From Phycisphaerae bacterium (GTDB lineage: Bacteria; Planctomycetota; Phycisphaerae; Sedimentisphaerales; Anaerobacaceae), in contig JAUXAB010000031.1 in NCBI GenBank assembly GCA_030615025.1, forward strand, positions 1 through 37,309: a stretch of 37,309 nucleotides of DNA, given 5' to 3'. The number at the start of each line of letters is the position of its first letter. Position 1 is the first letter of the stretch. Shown one piece after another: positions 34,275 to 37,309 of the stretch. The notes beneath the pieces were generated by a model. It was given only the letters and a program-made list of their open reading frames with translations, made no database searches and was not told the origin of the DNA. Both the position numbers and the translations under genes were made by a program.

Positions 34275-34363
34275 CATTTCCTACATAACGTTGGGGGGTA
34301 GGTTTAGAAGACGTGTAACTATCGGGCCGTAGACGAGCCCCCAGAAAATCCGAATCGGCCACG
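34275..34363. repeat. 89-bp direct repeat, copy 1 (end of the membrane gene)
   Basis: Matches 36419-36507 with three differences in 89. It includes the last 27 codons or so and the stop of the gene at 34281. The 34071-34274 stretch before it has a plus-strand open segment (34131-34302) reading VDKVEVKVGKELGRNRLWSQ without a start codon, possibly a gene remnant. Confidence 0.8.
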
Positions 34364-35015
34364 CCAGGACGAACCCAAGCACCAAGAAGAAAAATGCGGA
34401 GTGTTTCTTCCCTTGTTTGCCATCCTTCCAAAGCAACTCCTCATCAATGAACAGAAGCGGTAGGGCAATAAAGCTGCTATAGACAAGCGTGTAGTAGCCG
34501 ATTAGAGTTGGCGTCAGGAGGAACCAAGGGGACAGAATCGTGGCCATAAGGGCACCCATAAAGACGCCCTCCATAAGACTCTTTCCGCCTGCCACGAAGA
34601 ACATTTCGCGAAAGGAGAGCCGCAACTTCCTGATTAGGACATACGAGACAATAGCAATGGTGATGTAGTCGCCTTGCGCAAGGATGAAAGAGGCGAAGGT
34701 CTCCTGGTGTACGCCGCCAATGCCTTGACCGTTGACCGTTAGACCCATTTCGTAGACCATGCCAAAGAGCCAATTGAGGAAGATGTAAGCAGCGGGCGCC
34801 AGGCGCCTCGGGATGGCGATTCTTTTTCTCAGGTCGTACCTCTGATTGGCCCAGAGGCCGGCAATGATGAGGGCGTAGAGGATGTATTCGGAGAACCAGA
34901 ACGGCGAGGATACCTCGGACCTGTTGAAGGTGTTTAGAATCAGAAAGATTAGGCCGAGGCCTATCCATATCTTAACATTCCACAGACCGTGGCCGTATAA
35001 CGTTCTCTTTTCCAT
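34281..35015 (-). CDS. Multi-pass membrane protein of unknown function
   Basis: 244 residues with about six to seven hydrophobic helices. No family is recognised. Charged loops (QRYDLRKRIAIPRR, LWKDGKQGKKHS) and the acidic FIDEELLW loop are visible; it lacks the EExxxR motif expected of a CPBP protease. The ATG forms TAATG with the stop of a truncated upstream frame (35015-35212). Its 3' end is duplicated at 36419-36507. Real-gene status rests on length and helix pattern. Confidence 0.65.
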   Translation of the reverse strand: MEKRTLYGHGLWNVKIWIGLGLIFLILNTFNRSEVSSPFWFSEYILYALIIAGLWANQRYDLRKRIAIPRRLAPAAYIFLNWLFGMVYEMGLTVNGQGIGGVHQETFASFILAQGDYITIAIVSYVLIRKLRLSFREMFFVAGGKSLMEGVFMGALMATILSPWFLLTPTLIGYYTLVYSSFIALPLLFIDEELLWKDGKQGKKHSAFFFLVLGFVLAWPIRIFWGLVYGPIVTRLLNLPPNVM

Positions 35016-35212
35016 TATCTCTTGGATACGTTGGCACCGTGAGCAGAAAACTGCCCTTTACGTTGTGCCCAGTGCAGTCCGAGATTCACCGCCGGCAGCA
35101 GTCCGAACACGAACAGAGCTGCCTTGTGAATCGCGTTCAGGCCCTCAGGATTAAGCCGAGATTTCCCATAAACAAATGTATATCCCTGCTCATCTATCCC
35201 GATACATCGGGA
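35015..35212 (-). pseudogene. C-terminal fragment of a membrane protein, TAATG-coupled to the next gene
   Basis: The frame reads GYTFVYGKSRLNPEGLNAIH then KAALFVFGLLPAVNLGLHWA and ends NVSKR-stop, overlapping the next ATG (TAATG). It has no ATG, GTG or TTG start. Its upstream edge is a CCCGAT-ac-ATCGGG palindrome (35198-35211), where an in-frame stop follows. It looks like the surviving end of a gene cut at a palindromic repeat. The family is unknown. Confidence 0.5.
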
Positions 35213-35534
35213 CTAAGCCTCTTTTCTGATAGAATATCAAGTCCATCTAAAAATTCAATCTTTTTCCGGCTGCTTCTCGAAGGTTTATCGTCCAGAATTC
35301 GAATATCCGCGATTGACATCGGTCCGCAGTTTGCATATTCTACTCATTAATATTAACAGTTATGCAGTCTGTATAAGCCGGAATGGCCGGAAAGGACGAA
35401 AGGACGTAATTCGTTGAAACGCGAGAGCGCAAACATTACCCAAAATTGAAAACTACCCGAGAGTTGTGGAGAAAGAGTTATGCTGCTTAAGGAAACGCCA
35501 TTCGGGACTGTCCCCTATTAGTCTATTATTTTTA
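35213..35534. other. Gap with no gene seen
   Basis: About 320 bases following the CCCGAT/ATCGGG hairpin. The stretch is A/T-rich with no ORF that looks coding on either strand. It carries short words ('ggccggaaaggacgaaagg') and ends where the beta-helix-like tail begins. Confidence 0.4.
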
Positions 35535-35615
35535 GATGTGGACGGCACCTTGAGGCTGAAAGACAGCAACAATGATGGTACAACCAACATAGATATCGGT
35601 GCCCAAGAATTTTAG
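35535..35615 (+). pseudogene. Tail of a beta-helix/choice-of-anchor type exported protein
   Basis: 27 codons read DVDGTLRLKDSNNDGTTNID then IGAQEF-stop. A D-x-DG-x-x-R...DIGA-x-E-F ending is typical of planctomycete right-handed parallel beta-helix proteins (from family knowledge). Nothing upstream matches such a protein, so it is a detached gene end. Confidence 0.5.
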
Positions 35616-35716
35616 GCGAATAGAGGGGCCTTTCGGAATTAGAGAAATTAGTATACGTAGATGTGAAATTCCAGATAATCGAAATTTTGTTGAAAGCCTG
35701 AGAAAGGAACAACAAT

Positions 35717-36253
35717 ATGTCAGCAGAAGTTCTCAAAATCGCAATTCCCGCCATTCTGGTTTTGGCTGTAGTCCTTGTGGCCGGCTACTACATCACTCGG
35801 TTTATGCGGGGCAGCATAAAGATTACACTTGCTAAGAACTCATTCAATGAAGGAGAGCAAATTACGGGTTCTTTTGAATTGACCACACGGAAGGAAATTG
35901 ACGGAAACAGACTCTATGTTATGTTAGTAGGCAAAGAGGTGACCAAAGAACGCCGAGGAGATAAGACCAGGACACACACGAGAGAAATATACAGGGATGA
36001 ACTGACGATAGAAGAGGCGAAAACCTTTTCAGCAGGCCAAACGATGAATTATGATTTCCAACTCGCCACGCCGTCATCCGCTGGACCTGATTTTCTCAGT
36101 TCTCCTTTGGGCAAAACGCTAAAAGTTGGTATGGAACTGCTTGGCGGCAGGAGGAGCTACCTACGGTGGATAGTGGAAGTTAGGTTGGATGCTAAAGGCG
36201 TGGATTTGGCTTCGCGCAAGAAGATAACCATCAACATGTCCAAAATCGTCTAA
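35717..36253 (+). CDS. Membrane-anchored arrestin-like beta-sandwich protein
   Basis: 178 residues. The ATG has AAGGA about 8 bases upstream. A single N-terminal membrane helix (about 8-28) anchors a domain whose pattern (GSIKITLAKNSFNEGEQITG, LYVMLVGKEV, WIVEVRLDAKGVDL, KITINMS) fits the arrestin/Spo0M-like fold. The fold call is moderate, as it rests on strand pattern. No enzyme motif is present. It stands alone in a region of gene debris. Confidence 0.65.
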   Translation: MSAEVLKIAIPAILVLAVVLVAGYYITRFMRGSIKITLAKNSFNEGEQITGSFELTTRKEIDGNRLYVMLVGKEVTKERRGDKTRTHTREIYRDELTIEEAKTFSAGQTMNYDFQLATPSSAGPDFLSSPLGKTLKVGMELLGGRRSYLRWIVEVRLDAKGVDLASRKKITINMSKIV

Positions 36254-36418
36254 GACTATCAAGTGGTACGCCCCAACTTTTTACAATGACAACAGGCAAA
36301 AGAAAACTTTAGTGTCTATTGCCGGACGCCCTGGACCGCAAGTATCCCAACGCTCCGGCGGACAAATCCGTGTAATCTGCGAAATATGCGTCTAATTTCT
36401 TTTGTGCCTTTGTGCCTT

Positions 36419-36507
36419 CATTTCCTACATAACGTTGCGGGGTAGGTTTAGAAGACGTGTGACTATCGGGCCATAGACGAGCCCCCAGAAAATCCGAATC
36501 GGCCACG
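36419..36507. repeat. 89-bp direct repeat, copy 2
   Basis: A second copy of 34275-34363 carrying the 3' end of the membrane gene at 34281, minus strand, without the rest of that gene. The part before it (36254-36418) has 'tttgtgcctttgtgcctt' words like those in elements A and B. Confidence 0.8.
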
Positions 36508-36583
36508 ATTCCCTATGCCACTGTTTCACCGTTCAACCATCCGATTGAGATTATACGGATATTCGGTCAGAAGTAAAAGAGAA

Positions 36584-36703
36584 GATTTTGTGGATTTTGC
36601 AATGCTTGCTTTGAGCTGGCTCGGAAATGATTTTGTGGATTTGAAGATACTTGCAGCAGATTGGCTCGAATGCAATTTTGCTCTTCAAGAGGATTGCTGG
36701 TAA
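36584..36703 (+). pseudogene. Dockerin-like C-terminal tail
   Basis: The frame reads DFVDFAMLALSWLGN then DFVDLKILAADWLEC and ends in a stop after NFALQEDCW. Two D-x-x-D-x-x-x-L-A-x-x-W-L repeats are the dockerin-like tail common at the end of planctomycete exported proteins. No body precedes it; the upstream bases are a shared 20-base repeat (36545-36564). It is a gene remnant. Confidence 0.6.
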
Positions 36704-36951
36704 AAAAACGCAGAAGATAGATAGTCTCGAACTTAGATTGATGACTTGCGATTGAGAACAGAGATTACTTTGCTTCGGAAGCCAGATCCTTCGCTGGCGC
36801 TCAGGATGACAGTGATGAGATGGATTCCTGCCCCCTGCCTGAGACTTGCAGGTGCAGGCGAAACAAATTCGAAGGTTCGAAATTCGAATGTTTAAAATGT
36901 GTCAACTGGTACATAGGTAACACTCTATGCCGACGACATAGGTAACACTTT

Positions 36952-37309
36952 TCAGGGTTTATAATCGCTTATCTGTGCAGCTGCACAGATAAGCGGCTGG
37001 CTTTTCACAGGGGCTATCCGCCATTTTTTGTGGTCTATCCGGCCCAGTAAACAATCACAATACCACAATAGACTTATATCTTCATCGATCTGCTCAATAC
37101 CAACATATTCACCGCCCAGGCTTTCGGTTGTAAATAATCGTTTGCCAAGATATTGGATATCACCATGACCTCTAACCCGTCTGACTTGCATATGATCAGG
37201 GTAATTTACTTGCGGCAGACATGACGGGAAAACTCTTTTTGAGCTGCTGTAACAATCCGATGGAGTACGCATCTCTAATGCTTCATGAGGACGATGGTTG
37301 TTATACTCG
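36952..37309 (-). CDS. IS481-family transposase, C-terminal part
   Basis: The frame enters the window reading EYNNHRPHEALEMRTPSDCY, the last block of the DDE integrase core (the final acidic residue's region with NNHRPHEALEMRTP). The basic C-terminal domain follows (VRRVRGHGDIQYLGKRLF, GRIDHKKW) to a stop at 36952. The N-terminus and first two catalytic acids lie outside the window. The last 15 residues or so are encoded by a perfect 30-bp palindrome (36966-36995). Confidence 0.85.
   Translation of the reverse strand, partial: EYNNHRPHEALEMRTPSDCYSSSKRVFPSCLPQVNYPDHMQVRRVRGHGDIQYLGKRLFTTESLGGEYVGIEQIDEDISLLWYCDCLLGRIDHKKWRIAPVKSQPLICAAAQISDYKP
36966..36995. repeat. Perfect 30-bp palindrome in the transposase 3' end
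   Basis: CGCTTATCTGTGCAG (36966-36980) is immediately followed by its exact reverse complement. No T tract follows on the minus strand. It may shield the transposase message from read-through, or be a binding site. Confidence 0.8.

Larger units (their letters stand above)
36900..37309 (-). mobile_element. IS481-type insertion sequence, end and 3' part
   Basis: The transposase end (36952) is followed by two copies of 'acataggtaacact' (36911-36924, 36937-36950) and a TGTCAAC edge near 36900, as in IS481 family ends. The other end is outside the window, so target duplication cannot be checked. Confidence 0.65.

Noticed and set aside
34270-34310. Possible integron attC site around AACGTT near the end of the membrane gene
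   Set aside because: The words resemble GTTRRRY/RYYYAAC only superficially. I could not form the extended imperfect palindrome of an attC site, and no integrase is seen.

Overview
The window looks like a chromosomal segment of a planctomycete, most likely of the class Phycisphaerae. This is an inference from gene content, not a database match. The signs are a PEP-CTERM exosortase-target protein at 33257-34012, a dockerin-like tail near 36600, a beta-helix type tail near 35600, moderate GC, and intergenic spaces full of palindromic dispersed repeats. Non-ATG starts (GTG, TTG) are common.

Layout. 1-85: start of a HAD phosphatase gene leaving the window. 522-2961 (minus): accessory cluster of a coiled-coil zinc-ribbon protein, an FRG-domain protein and a frameshifted DUF2971 gene. 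3154-4140: first copy (A) of a dispersed element of about 1 kb. 4193-16176 (plus): housekeeping block with a PgpA-UppP fusion, a radical SAM protein, two unknown proteins, purA, uppS, cdsA, phoH, a PgpH-type HD protein, ybeY and a CorC-like protein. 16344-19811 (minus): a large KAP-type NTPase with nuclease-like N-terminal repeats. 20029-20930: second copy (B) of the element. 21081-21860 (plus): recO. 21849-32654 (minus): a zinc-ribbon membrane protein, ruvB, ruvA, an inserted PIN plus N6-adenine methyltransferase pair, ruvC, cysS, ispF, hisB and hisC. 33257-37309: PEP-CTERM protein, a membrane protein, an arrestin-like protein, several orphaned gene ends, and the 3' part of an IS481-type transposase.

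How the genes work together. UppS makes the undecaprenyl carrier and the UppP half of the fusion recycles it. CdsA makes CDP-diacylglycerol and the PgpA half finishes phosphatidylglycerol, so cell-envelope lipid supply is concentrated here. PhoH, the HD protein and YbeY form the widespread phoH-pgpH-ybeY cluster (RNA metabolism and cyclic-di-AMP turnover). RuvA, RuvB, RuvC and RecO cover recombination and repair. hisC, hisB, ispF and cysS run as a tight minus-strand series.

The most interesting signals are these. (1) Elements A and B share a consensus-like sigma70 promoter followed by three tiny tandem hairpins with AGAA, AGAA and AGCA loops. That block is nearly invariant while the flanks drift, and both copies point at a downstream same-strand housekeeping gene. 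This is a candidate undescribed small RNA or leader. (2) A single-gene KAP NTPase carries tandem nuclease-like repeats. (3) A methyltransferase-PIN pair splits ruvC from ruvAB. (4) Palindromic or tandem repeats lie in frame inside three protein genes (ybeY, recO, and the zinc-ribbon membrane gene). No rRNA, tRNA or CRISPR array was seen.
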